DNA from: Platynereis dumerilii
Lineage: Eukaryota > Annelida > Polychaeta > Phyllodocida > Nereididae
Direction: 5' to 3'
NCBI GenBank assembly: GCA_026936325.1
Contig: JAPTHN010000004.1
Location: forward strand, 34,835,776-34,899,775
DNA length: 64,000 nt
The notes beneath the pieces were generated by a model. That model did no database searches, was not told the DNA's origin, and saw nothing but the letters and a program-made list of their open reading frames with translations. Numbering within the stretch: position 1 is the stretch's first letter; every line of letters starts with the position of its first letter. This document shows positions 11,296-24,174 of the stretch, piece after piece. The translations under genes were made by a program, and so were the position numbers.

Positions 11296-12770
11296 CACAG
11301 TGAGCTTGAACAAACTCTGGGGTTAAAAAAATTGACCAAGAAAACGATTAGCGCAATGATGTAGAGGAAGGTCAGACGGACATTTTGATGCATCAAACGA
11401 AAAAATCTGTTGGGAATTTTTTGAGATATTTGACTTTTAGATTTTTTGTTTATCACACCGTATTTTTAGCATGTAATCTCCATGAAAAAGTGATCAAAAC
11501 TGTCAATTTTTCCTGTTAGGTTATATCTAAGATAAAAGTCATTATTCACAAGTAAAAATATGCAGTCATTGTCTCTGCAGAAAGTATGTACCACCTCATC
11601 AAGACTGACAGGGTGTGATAAACCTATCACAGTTAACATTTCCGGCTAAAGGCCTGAGAAAATGTTTGAAATACCAGGTTGTATTAGTAACTTAATTCTG
11701 GTAAATGATCTTAGCAAATTTGGTCTCATCATCTCATTGTAACAGGCTTTGTTGAGTTTTTTGTGCATTTTATCACAAATTTTGCGACTGTGAAACAAGC
11801 ATTTCATAACAATGTAAAATGATAGACAAAGTTGAGTAAGTTATCAGACAATGCATGCATAGAATGTTTGTAGGTATCTGCTTCACTATGAAGTTGAATC
11901 CCCAAATATTACACGAAAAGTCTTTGCAATTGGACAAAACCAAGATTAAAAGCTATAAATAAACAGTAATTTTCTTGCTTAATGTATTTTGAGTACTCAA
12001 AATGGATGTTGGGTGTTTAATATTGATGTAGGTTATCTGGCATCCAAAATCAACCAATCTTTAATTGTATAGAACAACAAAAATAGCATAAATTCAGTAA
12101 ATTATGTGAAAATGTAGTTAACATAAACATGTACAACTATTGCACATTAAGACTGCAATGTCGAAGCATTTAACTCCATACTTAATTAAATGCTTCCAAA
12201 CATTCTATCTGTGTGTTTTCTGATGGTTCATTCAACATTGGCTACACTTTACATGGTTGCAAAAGTACTTGTTTCACAGTGGTGAAATTTCTAAAATAAC
12301 ACATAAAAACCTTAATAATACCCCATACAGTTAAAAATTGAGGTCGATTCTACTACAATTATTCACCAGAATGATGAAACTGAGGACAAGCTGGCAAATA
12401 AACATATTTTATAAAGTTTCTGAGAAATGTTAACTGTTATAGGTTTATCACACTCTGTCAGTCTGGATAAAATTGTATGTACTTGCTATTTTGGCAATGA
12501 CTGCATATTTTTACTTGTGAATAATGACTTTTATCTTAGATATTACCTGACAGGAAAAATGGACAGTTTTGATCATTTTTAAATGGAGATTCCATGCTAA
12601 CAATAGGGTGTGATAAATAAAAAGTTTAAAACTCGATTATCTCAAAAAATTCCCAACAGATATTTTTGTTTGATACATTAAAATGTTCGCCTGACTTTCC
12701 TCTACATCACTGCACTAATCGTTTTCGTGGTCAATTTTTTTAACCCCAAAGTTTGTTCAAGCTCGCTGTG
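11296..12770. mobile_element. 1.48-kb foldback DNA transposon, ends CACAGTG/CACAGCG, 4-bp TSD
   Basis: The element begins cacagtgagcttgaac and ends with the complement of cacagcgagcttgaac. It is flanked by ttgc on both sides (11,292-11,295; 12,771-12,774). The inverted arms continue imperfectly almost to the centre, near 12,020, with strong matching in the outer 360 bp. The site without insertion is preserved in R1 copy B (aagctcgcatgtttc, about 15,946-15,960), which fixes the boundaries. No transposase is encoded. A 4-bp duplication with CAC termini fits the CMC/Chapaev group better than Transib or RAG-like elements, which make 5-bp duplications, although the first seven bases equal the RAG signal heptamer. 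The superfamily call is an inference. Confidence 0.85.
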
Positions 12771-13503
12771 TTGCATGTTTCAGGCTATTATCTGTGACTG
12801 GAACAAGGTCAGAACACCGTACCATTTTCTTTGTCGTATAAATTGCCTCCAGGCATGAACTGCAGTGAAGTATTGAATTTTGTAAAAGTGTTTCTGATTT
12901 TTATCTCAATAAGAACACAGCTTTCCACTCTTGCCAACCAAAGGAATGTCAATACCTTTACATAACTATACTCTTTTTCACACGACACAAGCAGAACATT
13001 TTACATCTCCATTTCTATTCTTGTAGTTAGGGTTCTTTTTCTCTAGCAGTCTTCAAGTTTCTATTTCAACCATTTCCCCACTTAAGGTTGCATTCCAATT
13101 TAACAGACATCTTTCAATTCTTCTTCAAATTCTTCAGGAATCGACCAATTATTTTTCCATCAAAAAGAATTGTTTTTTTATGCGACTTACACTTTGCAAT
13201 AATTTTGCCATCTTTCACTTTCCGATCAAACATAATAGTTTCAATTTTCCAATTTATGCCTTGCAATAATTTTGTAAATTTGGTAAGGATCTTTGCATCG
13301 TTTTTTTTTAATTCACAGAAATGATTCAATATCAGAGCATGGCAGTAAGGGTCAAGCCTGCCCTGCAATGAATGTATCCTGTAAGTTTCCTGCACAAATT
13401 CAGTGTTTGTCAAACATGCTCATACATACCAGGCATCATACATGTAATTCTGAAGAAAATGACTCCAACATCAAGTTTGCCTGAACCCAGAGGCTGAAAC
13501 AGC

Positions 13504-14369
13504 AAGCGAGCTAAAAACCATGGGAAAAGAGGTCTCTTACAGACGTCCATAGCGTCAGTGGCATTTAACTACACTGTTTCTCTAGACGTCTGGCAGGACC
13601 ATCAACTGGTTGCCTACTGACGGTCTAGTTCATATATTTTTCTTACATCTACTGACACTGATATTTTCAGTAGTAAGATCTAAATTACTGCTAATAGATG
13701 TCTAGTTATGCAACAAACGTGGCACTTACAGACGTCTGTATTCCATGCTATTGGCTAATCTACTGACACTGATATTTTCAGTATTCAAAGCTAAATGGCT
13801 GCTAACAGACGTCCAGTGTTTAAACAAATCTGCTAGATGCAGACGTCTGGAACAGTTCAAATTGTTTACTCTCCAGACTGTCAGCATGGTTGCTGGAATT
13901 GACCTTTGCAGACGTCTCCAAAAAACCAAAACTCAAGCCATCCAGACAAAGCGCTGCTTGGCTGGCAGCACTAAACAGGAGTGTCTTCAGACGTCTCCAA
14001 AGAACCACAATTTAAGTCAGCCAGACTAACCATTGTCTAGACCACATTGGCTATAAGTACTAAGAAAGGAGTGTCTATACAGACGTCTCCAAACAACAAA
14101 AACATCAGCGATACCGACAAACCCCTGGCTGGACCACAATGGCTACAACTTAAGACAACTTATTTCATTAAAATTACAGACTATACTGCAGATGGCTCAT
14201 TCTCACAACTGACAATAATGATAAATGTCTTTGAAAAGATTTATTCAAATGTCTCACAAGGCACACATCATAAATAATTTATTCAATTTGAGTACATTTT
14301 AACATCAGTATTGTATTTGCCACTTGTCACAAAATATATATATAAGTTTGGTACATATCCGGTCATTCA
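13504..14369. mobile_element. 0.87-kb insertion built of GACGTC-containing repeats
   Basis: R1 copy B reads straight through this site (cagcaaacagctgtac), while copy A has about 866 extra bp between cagcaag and caagcagctgtac. A short caag duplication is possible. The insert contains at least eight gacgtc or near variants. The later ones head 82-90-bp tandem units (at about 13,906, 13,988 and 14,078, each with agacgtctccaaa). A 60-bp unit (ctactgacactgatattttc) is repeated at 13,647 and 13,758. No terminal inverted repeat or coding region was found. Confidence 0.75.
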
Positions 14370-15420
14370 TGCAAGCAGCTGTACTTTATAAGGAATCACC
14401 AACATTTCACTGAGCTCTGGATTGCTAACGTTTTTTGCCAGGTTTACTGAAATGAATGTATACATAAACAGATCGATAAAGCAGTGTTGGCCATTATTTG
14501 CAGATTGTACACCGAAATTGTCTCAATCTTATATTCTAGTACATTTACATTGCATATGTTTGTTAATAAAAAATGACTGGTGTTCACATGCATACTATGC
14601 TTTGTGAAGGATAAGAAATCAGATCAGAATGGAAACTTCAGAAAATCATGGCAATTATGGCATGGTAACTGACGTGGCATATCGAGAAGTCCAGACCAGA
14701 TGGCTGGAAGCTGTTTCAAAGTTCAGAAATGTTCTACTGTTCAGTGCATCATGAAGATTCAATGCCAGCATGCATCATCTTGTCATCTGCCATCAAGTGC
14801 CACGCCATGGTTGCAATATTCAATGAAAGCATCTCAGTATATCAAATATGTTGCTAAGCATCAACACTCTCACAATATCAAATATGTTGCTGAGAGATGA
14901 CACATTCTGTGCTTACGACCCACTCCATAGCCTGCTTATATGACACATGCTGAGAGATTTATGAATCACGTCTAAATATTGTAAGAGCAAATCTATGGCT
15001 ATTTCCACACTTGTATAGTGGATATCAGAGACCACATCATTTACAGCAGGGCTGCTTGCATGTCATATACACATCTTGATGTTTGCAATATCATGAATGT
15101 GGGAAGCATTACTATGCAGAATTAGGTGTTATATCATGATGTGTGAATGGAATGTGTTGCTATGGAGAATTACTGCACTTCCGTGTACAAAAGGGGAGAT
15201 AGGTTTGTGAAGGGTTCCGATGTGCCCATGAATAAGATGCTTCTGTGATGCTGAATGGTTATATTTTCACCAAGAAGGTTGTATTTGTCACCAAGATAGA
15301 TATTGATGCACGGATGCAAGGGCTTCAGACACTTTACTTTGGCATACCACTAATAGGATCTGCAGACACACATGAAAATAATGTTCTCCACAAACCAACA
15401 AATATTTGTTACTCAAAATT

Positions 15421-15659
15421 AGACACAGAAACAATGACTTTGCTGAACGACGCAAATGAAGCAAAAAAAAACCTTTTTGGAAGTGCTGTCATTCTTAGCT
15501 TGTAAATTGTGAAGAAATGACACTAAGAAAGCCAGTCCTGCATGTGAACGTTGCTTAGGCATTACTTTTAATCATAAAATATTTATTCACCACCTCTTAC
15601 TGACTTAATATCGATTAAATGCAACTTTATAACGCCACATTTGAGTGTCCCAACAATAA
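15421..15659. other. junction between R1 copies A and B
   Basis: This 240-bp interval does not align to either copy. It includes tcgattaaatgc and a run of ordinary AT-rich sequence. No gene or clear duplication boundary motif is seen. Confidence 0.5.
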
Positions 15660-18116
15660 CGGTTGAAAATATATTACTGGCTACTTCCTACCAGCAAGAC
15701 GTACCCATAATCCTGACCATTTTGTAACTTCCGTCTTGTTGTTTTTTTTTCATTGCCAAGGGCCACATCAACTATGATGTGTTCTGTGTCTGATGCGAAT
15801 GTTGTGTTTCTTGTCACGGAGCCTTTCTTGCAGTGTAGTAACAACATTCTATCTGGTTTGTAGTGTCTGTTCTGTACCTCACTGTGAATAGTCCAGTTTA
15901 TAGATGTTCTGTAGAACACAGGGGCTAGAATTGTGTTCAGAAGCAAGCTCGCATGTTTCAGGCTATTATCTGTGACTGGAACAAGGTCAGAACACCGTAC
16001 CATATTCTTTGTCATATAAATTGCTTCCAGCCATGAACCACAGTGAAGTATTGAATTTTGTAAAATTGTTTGTGATTTTTATCTCTCCAAGAACACAGTC
16101 TTCCACTCTTGCCAGTCAATGGAATGCCAATACCTTTACATGTTTTCACATGACCGAAGCTGAAAATTTTGCCTCTCCATTTCCATTCTCGTTGTTAAAG
16201 TTCTTTTTCTCTAGCTGTCTTCAGGTGCCCTATTCAGCTGGATCACTTCATTGAGTCAATGAATGGTCTTTCAAACATGCCAACATTAATCTAATCTACA
16301 TCGGAAACTGATCCTGCCACGCAGATCAAGGAATAAAAAATGTCACGTTAAAAATCATAAATTCTTGCTTCATGCTTTTGACAGCTTAACCTCAAATATC
16401 CCTTGCCTTGAAGGGAAGTCATGCAGACAAGCTAGGGGGGAAGTGGGATAACTAGGGGGTCTGAAGTGCCCCCCCCTATAGAGACACCACAGGGGGGGGG
16501 GTAGTCTCAGTGGTTACCATTGAACTTTACCTGAAATGGGATTCATTGCAACTCAATCATACAAAGATCCTTGAAACATTATTTAATTCAGCAGAACATG
16601 TTCAATTATTTTACAGTTTGACAAGTTTCTGTTTCAATTATTTCGCCATTTACTGGTTGCATTCCAATTTAACAGACATCTTTCAATTCTTTTTCAAATT
16701 CTTCAGGAATCAACCAATCATTTTCCCATCAAACAGAATTGGTTTGTTTATTACACTTACACTTTCCAATAATTTTGCTGAGTTTCACTTTCCAAACAAA
16801 CAGAATTGTTTCAATTTTTCAATTTAAACCTTGCATTAATTTTGCAAAGCTGGTGAATATCTTTGAATCATTTTTAAAATTCACAGAAATGACTCTCTGT
16901 CAGAAGCTCAGAGCATGACAGTAAGGGTAAAGCCAAGCAATATCATGTACTGCCTGCCCTGCAATGAATTTATCCTGTAAGTTTCCTACACCAAATTCAA
17001 TGTTTGTCAAACATGCTCATACATACCAGGCATCATGCATGTAATTCTGAAGAAAATGACTCCAACATCATGTTTGCCTGAACCCTGAGGCTGAAACAGC
17101 AAACAGCTGTACTTTATAAAGAATCACCAACAGTTAATTCACAGAGCTCTGGACTGCTAAGGTTTCCTGCCAGGTTTACAGAAATGAATGTATGTGTTAA
17201 CAGATCGATAAAGCAATGTTAACCATTATTTGCAGATTGTATACCGAAATTGTCTCAATCTTATATTCTAGTACATTTACATTGCATATTCACATATATG
17301 TTAATAATATGCTTTGTAAAGGATAAACAGATCAGAATAGAAACTTCTGAAAATCATGGTAATTATGGCATGGTAATTGATGTGGCATATCGAGAAGTCC
17401 AGACCAGATGGCTTGAAGCAGTTTCAAAGTTCAGAAATTTGTTCAATGTTCAGTGCATCAAAAAGATTCAACGCCTGGCATCGTCTTGTCATCTGCCATC
17501 AAGTGCCATTCCATGGTCGCAATATTCAATGAAAGCATCTCAGTATATCAAATATGTTGCTAAGCATCAGCACTCTCTCAATATCAAATATGTTGCTGAG
17601 AGATGACACATCCTGTGCTTACGACCCACTCCATAGCCTGCTTATATGACACATGCCGAGAGATTTATGAATCACATCTAAATATTGTAAGAGCAAATCT
17701 ATGGCTATTTCCACACTTGTATAGTGGATATCAGAGACCACATCATTTACAGCAGGGCTGCTTGCATGTCATATACACATCTTGATGTGTGCAATGTCAT
17801 GAATGTGGAAAGCATTACTCAGCAGAATTAGGCATAATATATATAATATGATGATGTGTGAGTGGGATGTGTTACTATGGAGAATTATTGCACTTCCGTG
17901 TACTGAAGAGGAGGTGGGTTTGTTAAGGGTCCAGATGTTCCCATGAAAAGATACTCACATCTCTCTGAATGGTAATATTTCAAACCGAGACAGATATTGG
18001 TACGCAGATGCAAGGGCTTCTGACAAGTTACTTTGTGCATGCCACTAATGGGATCTGCAGACACACATGTACAATGTATGAAAATAATGTTCTCCACAAA
18101 CCAGCAAATATTTGTT
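15660..18116 (-). repeat. R1 family copy B
   Basis: This is a direct-orientation partner of copy A. It lacks both of copy A's insertions and so supplies their empty sites (about 15,950 and 17,100). It carries its own extra segment near 16,215-16,600, which includes a c/g homopolymer block (16,475-16,502) absent from copy A. On the minus strand 15,674-16,015 is open for 113 codons, but the corresponding frame is broken in copy A. Confidence 0.85.
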
Positions 18117-18291
18117 CTGTGCCTCCATAAGTAACTAATCTGATTTGATGACATCCATGGAAAATGCAATGTCCTCCACAGCCCCAGCTATCAGCCATAT
18201 ACAGATTCACAGAAGCTGTTAAGAGATAGCGATCACAGAAAATATTCTGACTTTGTCTCACATTTTGGAAATCTCAGGCGGATCAAACCTA

Positions 18292-18908
18292 ACTTTTTTC
18301 GCAAGTGAGGTTGGCATATAAGAGTGTGTTGGCAAAATTTTAGCTCATTCTATTAATATTTAGAGGTAGTACATTTCACTTGAAGTTTATAATGTAAATC
18401 CCCATTGGCGAGACCTGAAAAAACCTGAAAAAAGCTTGATTTTCCAAAGAGGAGACTTAGAAAAAATATTTTTCGACCATTCGACGACTATGGGGGGAGG
18501 TTTTGGGAGGGCACTTCAGAACAGGCGTCCATTTTGTTATAGCATATATTGTTTGGCCACTATGAGGAGCCAAAATCTCAAAATTCAGGTGTTTTTGAGT
18601 CATTTTCGTCATAGTCAGCTGATATGGGACATTACATTGTGCAGAGATGAAGAGTGGAAAATGCAAAATTATGGCAGTTATGAGTTGCCCTCCCAAAACC
18701 CTCCTCCATAGTCTTTGAATGGTGGAAAATATTGATTCTAAGTCTCATTTTTGGAAAATCATGCTTTTTTGCAGGTCTTGTCAGGTCTCGCCAATGGGAA
18801 TTTACATTATAAACTTTAAGCAAAATGTGCTACCTCTAAATATAAATAGAATGAGCTGAAATTTTACACACATGCTCTCATATGCCAACCTTACTTGCAA
18901 AACAAGAA
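18292..18908. mobile_element. 0.6-kb foldback MITE
   Basis: Inverted arms match over about 200 bp and more weakly to the centre. The left words ggttggcatataagag, tagctcattcta, tttagaggtagtac and ggcgagacctga pair with aggtctcgccaatggg, gctacctctaaata, gaatgagctgaa and tctcatatgccaacc. Arms differ by roughly a tenth, so the insertion is not young. Open frames on both strands across it are by-products of the palindrome. Target duplication is not resolved. Confidence 0.8.
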
Positions 18909-19317
18909 AAGTACCCTTAAAAAAGGGTACTGTATCGATCTTACCATCAACCTGAGGGTGTGTGGCAAGTAATAAAAGATTTTAATATCTTAAAGTAGGC
19001 ATTTCTATGAAATAATTACCCTAAGAAAAATTCAAAGCCCCTCCCCTTGTTTAATGAAAATATTATAAAACCAAGGATGTGTAAAAAAAAAAAAAGCTTC
19101 TGTTATGAAAAACCATCAGTTTGGATATGAGCATGTTAATTGCTACATGCACAGTGTACTTGTTTTCCTGTACTATTCAGTGTGTGATTTCAGGGCAGAA
19201 AAATACCCCCCCCCCTTCAAAAAAAAAAAGAATCTGCCACTGGTTTGCTGTGGTCACTGGAACTTTGCATCATTTCAGCGTAATGCGCCGAAAGGCTTTT
19301 TGCGACGTTAATATTGC

Positions 19318-19400
19318 AAATAGAGCAAAATGCACAAGTGCATTGAATTTGGAGGGATGTACTTGATATATCCAATGCACTTGTGCGTTTTGCTCTATTT
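19318..19400. repeat. 28-bp-arm hairpin
   Basis: The word aaatagagcaaaatgcacaa (continuing gtgcattg) is followed 27 bp later by its reverse complement, with one mismatch (gcattttg against gcgttttg). It could be a small MITE or a transcript hairpin. No promoter or terminator context is evident. Confidence 0.8.
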
Positions 19401-19789
19401 ATATATCAGATTTTTAAATTTTGAAAATCGGGTGTTTATTAAGGTTTTTAGACCAAGTTTTGTATTGGAAATGATGTACACAATCTTTGATGACGTTTTA
19501 CACGCTAAAAGTATCGCCAGAATGATTTCCTAACCTTGACGAATCGATTTACTGTTAAGTATATTTACATATAAGTTTTTTTACAGGTTAAGACATCGAT
19601 ACAAAAATTCAGGTTTGATCAGCAAACAAGCTTGACTGGTCCTATCCGACTCAGTTATTGCATATCTTTATTGTAATGTTATGGTTAGCAATTCTTGACC
19701 TTCATATGTCAACAGGGCTACACATGTCTCTCCATGTTTGTTGTTATATATGGCTTTCTATATATACTGATATCTCAAGCATAGTAAGA

Positions 19790-20813
19790 CTGTAATCCTC
19801 CTCCCTTGATAAGGAAATCCCTTACTTACCCTGAAGGACTATGGCTCAGATACGCGAAATCCTATAATCCCTGCATCTACATCAATTCCTCTTACACACC
19901 GACGCCACTGACATTGGGATCTCAGATTCTTGAAGTTGGACCATGACATACTACTTGGTTTTGAATAATGGTATGTCATCATCTAACACCAGGATTGAAG
20001 ACATACATAATGTCATAATATGATCTCATTTTCTTTGTAACATGACATCAACAAATTTAACATATTTATGCTGAAACATGTAAACTTTTGTGAACTGTTC
20101 TGGAGTGTCATAGCATCAGTATTGTTACACAATTTTCATTAGTCAATCCCTGACAAAAAAGTTTGTCATTAAAATATAACACATTTCTGATATTAATATT
20201 GGTGCTCAAGTTTAAATTGTAATAGTTTGGCATTCTCTGGGCCTGCAGTATAAAGAGTACAAGCTCAGATTGTTCCAATCGACCCCTCCTAGGAGCTTTA
20301 TTCAAGCACATTAAGCCAGAGTCACTAAACCAACTGCCTTCTGCATAATTGGACATAAATGGCTGTGCTACAAGCTGCAATGCAATTATGTTGAGGGCTG
20401 AGTAGGTGATGATAGCAGAATCAGCAGGTTTGGCCCGAGGATAAGAAGGGGAAGAAAGATTGGAAGGTGTTTGGAAGATGAATATGGATGAGCATAATAG
20501 AATACCTTAAGTATTCATATTAGTGTTGCTGATAATATTGAGCAGTTCATATGAATTGGCTGTTTTGGAATTATATCCCCTTCCCTTCCTGACTGCCTGA
20601 AGCAACTTGGAACCGTTCAAGGTCAGGATTTGTCAAGTCTGATGGAAATGTCATATTTCTTGTCAATGAGGCTTTTTCCCCTGTGTGACTGCAAGGTCTT
20701 GATCTAGCCTTGTGCCCTGGGGCTTATTACTTCATTGCCAGTGCCCTGTTGCGACACATTTGGTTCCGTTGGCTTTTGAGATCATTCTTCTATTCTCCTG
20801 TGTTAAAGACCAA
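19790..20813. repeat. R2 dispersed repeat, copy 2 (left part)
   Basis: Matches to R2 copy 3 (44,205-45,205) run in order: cccttgataag, aatccct, atggctcagatacg, ccctgc(g/a)tctacatca, gccactgacattg, attcttgaagttg, tacaattttcatt, ctttattcaagcaca, cattaagccagagtcacta, ttgatctagccttgtgc. The copy is cut at a TA by the 6.8-kb element starting at 20,816. The repeat probably resumes after 27,657, where the 28,195-28,320 segment matches 1,765-1,885. Confidence 0.75.
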
Positions 20814-21324
20814 TAGTTGGGTCATATATCACAATTCCGTGACCGTTGAGAGCGAAGTAAGGTTTTATGATGGATTTGTCATCTATAAAGGTTTATCAAA
20901 AAATTGAGCGGGGGCGACCCTCCCAAAAGTGCGGGCTAACTCCGTGAGGGGCCTAAATCCAAAATGGCCGCCACCGACACCTTCGGAAATGAAATTTTCA
21001 ATGGTTTGAGCTACAGTGATGTGCAATACATCAATTTTGGGGTTTGTTTGGTCAAGGAATTCATTTCTGGGGGTATTTTGGTGATTTGACCCATTTTTGA
21101 CCTAAAAATCCAAGATGGCGGCCAGTTTTCGCTAAAAATTGGATTTTTTCAATGTTTCCCATATTCCTTCAACATAAGCGATTATGGATAGGTTGAACCA
21201 TGCAGATTTTTGTTGCTTGACTATGTTTATGAAGTTTTGGTCATATTTGAGTAATTTTGATGGACAGAAGGTTAATAATGACAGGTTAATGAGGCCATGG
21301 TTCCGGACAAACTTTGTTAAATAT

Positions 21325-24174
21325 GTGCTTTTCAATGGCTTGGGCTACAATGATGTTCAATACATGGATTTTAGGGTTTTATGGGCCAAGGAATCCACAT
21401 CTGGGGTTAATTAGATGATTAGAAGACTTGTTACAGAATAAATCACAAATTGGTTCCTTATGGAAAAGTGTTTTTCTTCAACTTAACAGTGCGTTACGGG
21501 AAACTGTAACTGTCCTTCAACAAACTGATGATTGTCAGAGACAAAATATAGAATCTAAGGAATTCAGATGTCATTTCAAATGTAATCTGCGATACCAACT
21601 CAATGGCATGAGAAAATTATTGTAGAGATTGCTAACAGTCTCACTTTGAAAAGGTTTCCATGTAGTTCTTCACTTCCTGTTTGCAACTTTGCTTGTTATA
21701 CTCTGTTGACCAAATGATGTGGTCATCATGTCCAATTAACAACTTAACATGCCTCTATTTGAGCTACTAAGCTACTTGCAGTTCATCAGTATTACAGCAA
21801 ACAACAAAATAACTTATTCGATTCTTCTTGCCTGATGTTATTGTTCAGTTCGTGGCTTTTCTAGAACAAAATCAATGGAAGCCTTTCAGATAATTGTTTT
21901 TAATTTCAGAATCTGTATTTCAAAACCTTTAAGATAATAGGCTAGGCCTTCTTTACTTGGCTTACTATTGGTCAGAGTCACAGACCACTTTCAAAAAAGT
22001 TATAAGTAGGCTTGCCAATTTATAGCCACCAAAGGTTCGTGACTTGTCATGAACCTTTGTGGCCACCTTTTGACAGGCAGATGTGTCACCATTTTCATGA
22101 CAATAATATAAAGTCTACAAGAGTCACCAATTTAATCTGACAACTCAATATTATTGGACTGTGATGATGCTCATGGAGGTCTCACAGAACTTGATTGCCA
22201 AGTTAAACCTGCTGCCTTCCAGGGCAATTTCGACATTTTTTACAAGTATCTTTACCGACGAGGCAACATGGCTGTGAATATATGCCTATAAATTCTTTCT
22301 GAAGGCATTGACTAATGATTTCTGGCTGTAGTCTGTATTTTATTTAAAACATGGTAGCTGAATGAGGCAGATGAATATGAATATTTTAGCAACTAGTCCA
22401 TCAGAAATGGAAGTACTGATGAACACCTGAGATCCCCGGAAGTCCTTCAATTTTGTATCAAATAATTCATTATATTTTATATTGCCTTCCTTTAATATGA
22501 AAACCGCTTATTCATTCATCTAGCCTGATCAAAAGTTGTTATCCTATGATTTAGCAAGAGACTAGCAGTTGCTCTGAATACGCACAACACAACAAATTCC
22601 AACTTCCGCCAGTCTGTAAAATATTTGAGTTGTTGCATACTCATACTACCAGTTGACTCCATCAGAGCATCTTCATGCTCACATGCAAATTACAATCTTG
22701 GAGAGGCATGAAATGTCCACCCTTTTCTACTGCTCCTGGCCTTCTTGGCAACTGCATGAGTGACAGCAGCTACAATATTATATTCTTTTGTTTAAGGAAT
22801 TTGTAACTTTGCCTCCTCCAACCAAACGTTAACCTGTGTATACACCGTCCATTTTCCTATTACGTTTATTGCTTCAACTGTTATTGTTTGCACTTTCACA
22901 GGCTTTAAATCTCCTTCTGTGATACCATTCATTTATTGCTATCAACTTCTGTGAAAATTGAAAATTATTTATTTGATAAATCACGTAAATAGTTAAAATC
23001 AGGGAGACATGTATGACATAATCCTTCCATATTTTCCACCCACAAATTCCAGCAACCAAGTTCAGTATAATTTAAATGCCACTATGTCTTTAATAACCTC
23101 ACTACACCATCAGTACTAGAGAACATAATTGACAAGAGAGGGTTTCAATGCAGAATTGGATCTAAAACAATCTCTCATCAATATAATGTATTTTCAGAGA
23201 AAATATAGCTCACTCATGAACTTTGAGGTTGTAACCATGATGACATGATGTCATTAGCTATATGCTACAGAACATGATATTAAGGAAAAAATCTTTAATC
23301 TATATTTATTGAGTCATTTGTTGCAAATACTTAAACATCCAACATGAAGACTTGTTTTACTCACACACATATTGTTTTAGGTTTTATCCCTTGTGTTGAT
23401 GAAATACTACCAGTACAGTAGCTTGTTAAAATGGCTCAAAGGGCATTATAACGACGTCATTTGGTCAACAGGGCATAAAAATTTAACCGAGAATTGAGGA
23501 ACTCCAAAATTATGAAATCTTCTTCAACGAATGACTTATAGCCATTTCTACATAACAAGTATTAACAACTACGATAATTGATTTATGACATTGAGTTGGT
23601 CTCTCAGATGACTTTTAAAATTCTGAATTCATTAGATTTTATAGTCTGTCCCCGACTATCATCAGTTTGTTGAAGGATACCATTTCAGGTAAAACACCAG
23701 TAAGTTGAAGAAAAACACTCTTCCATGCAATATCAGGAACCACTTTGTGATTTATTCAGTCACAAGAGTTCTAATCATCAAATTAACCACTGATATGGAT
23801 TCCTTGGCCCATAAAATCCTAAAATCCATGTATTGAACATCATTGTAGCCCAAGCCATTGAAAAGCACATATTTAACGAAGTTTGTCCGAAACCATGCCC
23901 TCATTCAACAGTCATTATTAACCTTCTGTCCATCAAAATTACTCAAATATGATCTAAACTTCATAAACATAGTCAAACAACAAAAATCTACATGGTTCAA
24001 CCTATCATGAAGTGCTTATGTTGAAGGAATATGAGAAACACTGAAAAAATCCGATTTTTTGCGAAAACTGGCTGCCATCTTGGATTGTTTAGTAAAAAAT
24101 GGGTCAAATCACCAAAATACCCCCAGATATGACTTCCTTGCCCAAACAAACCCCAAAATTGGTGTATTGCACAT
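21325..24174 (+). repeat. internal direct repeat, copy 1 (2.85 kb)
   Basis: It starts gtgcttttcaatggcttggg and runs to ggtgtattgcacat, where the next base begins the second copy. The junction (gcacat then gtgctt) joins the element's right arm back to its left arm with only an AT of shared sequence. That fits an end-joining or template-switch event, not recombination between long homologies. Confidence 0.85.

Larger units (their letters stand above)
10990..15420 (-). repeat. R1 family copy A (tandem segmental duplication)
   Basis: After removal of the insertions at 11,296-12,770 and 13,504-14,369, this segment aligns along its length with copy B at 15,660-18,116. Shared anchors run in the same order: cttcctaccagcaagac, ctgatgcgaatgttgtgtttct, ggctagaattgtgttcagaag, tgactggaacaaggtcagaac, ttccaatttaacagacatct, gaaaatgactccaacatca, gaagtccagaccagatgg, gatctgcagacacacatg. 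Divergence is moderate, around a fifth of sites by eye, with many indels. Copy D at 48,890-49,795 is a shorter inverted relative. No intact gene remains. Confidence 0.85.

Noticed and set aside
11296-12770. ProtoRAG or Transib transposon
   Set aside because: The heptamer-like CACAGTG end is suggestive, but the duplication is 4 bp, the other end differs, no nonamer was evident and no transposase is encoded.
15674-16015. Intact 113-residue gene on the minus strand
   Set aside because: The tandem partner in copy A is interrupted and frame-shifted in the same region, so it is listed only as a decayed segment.
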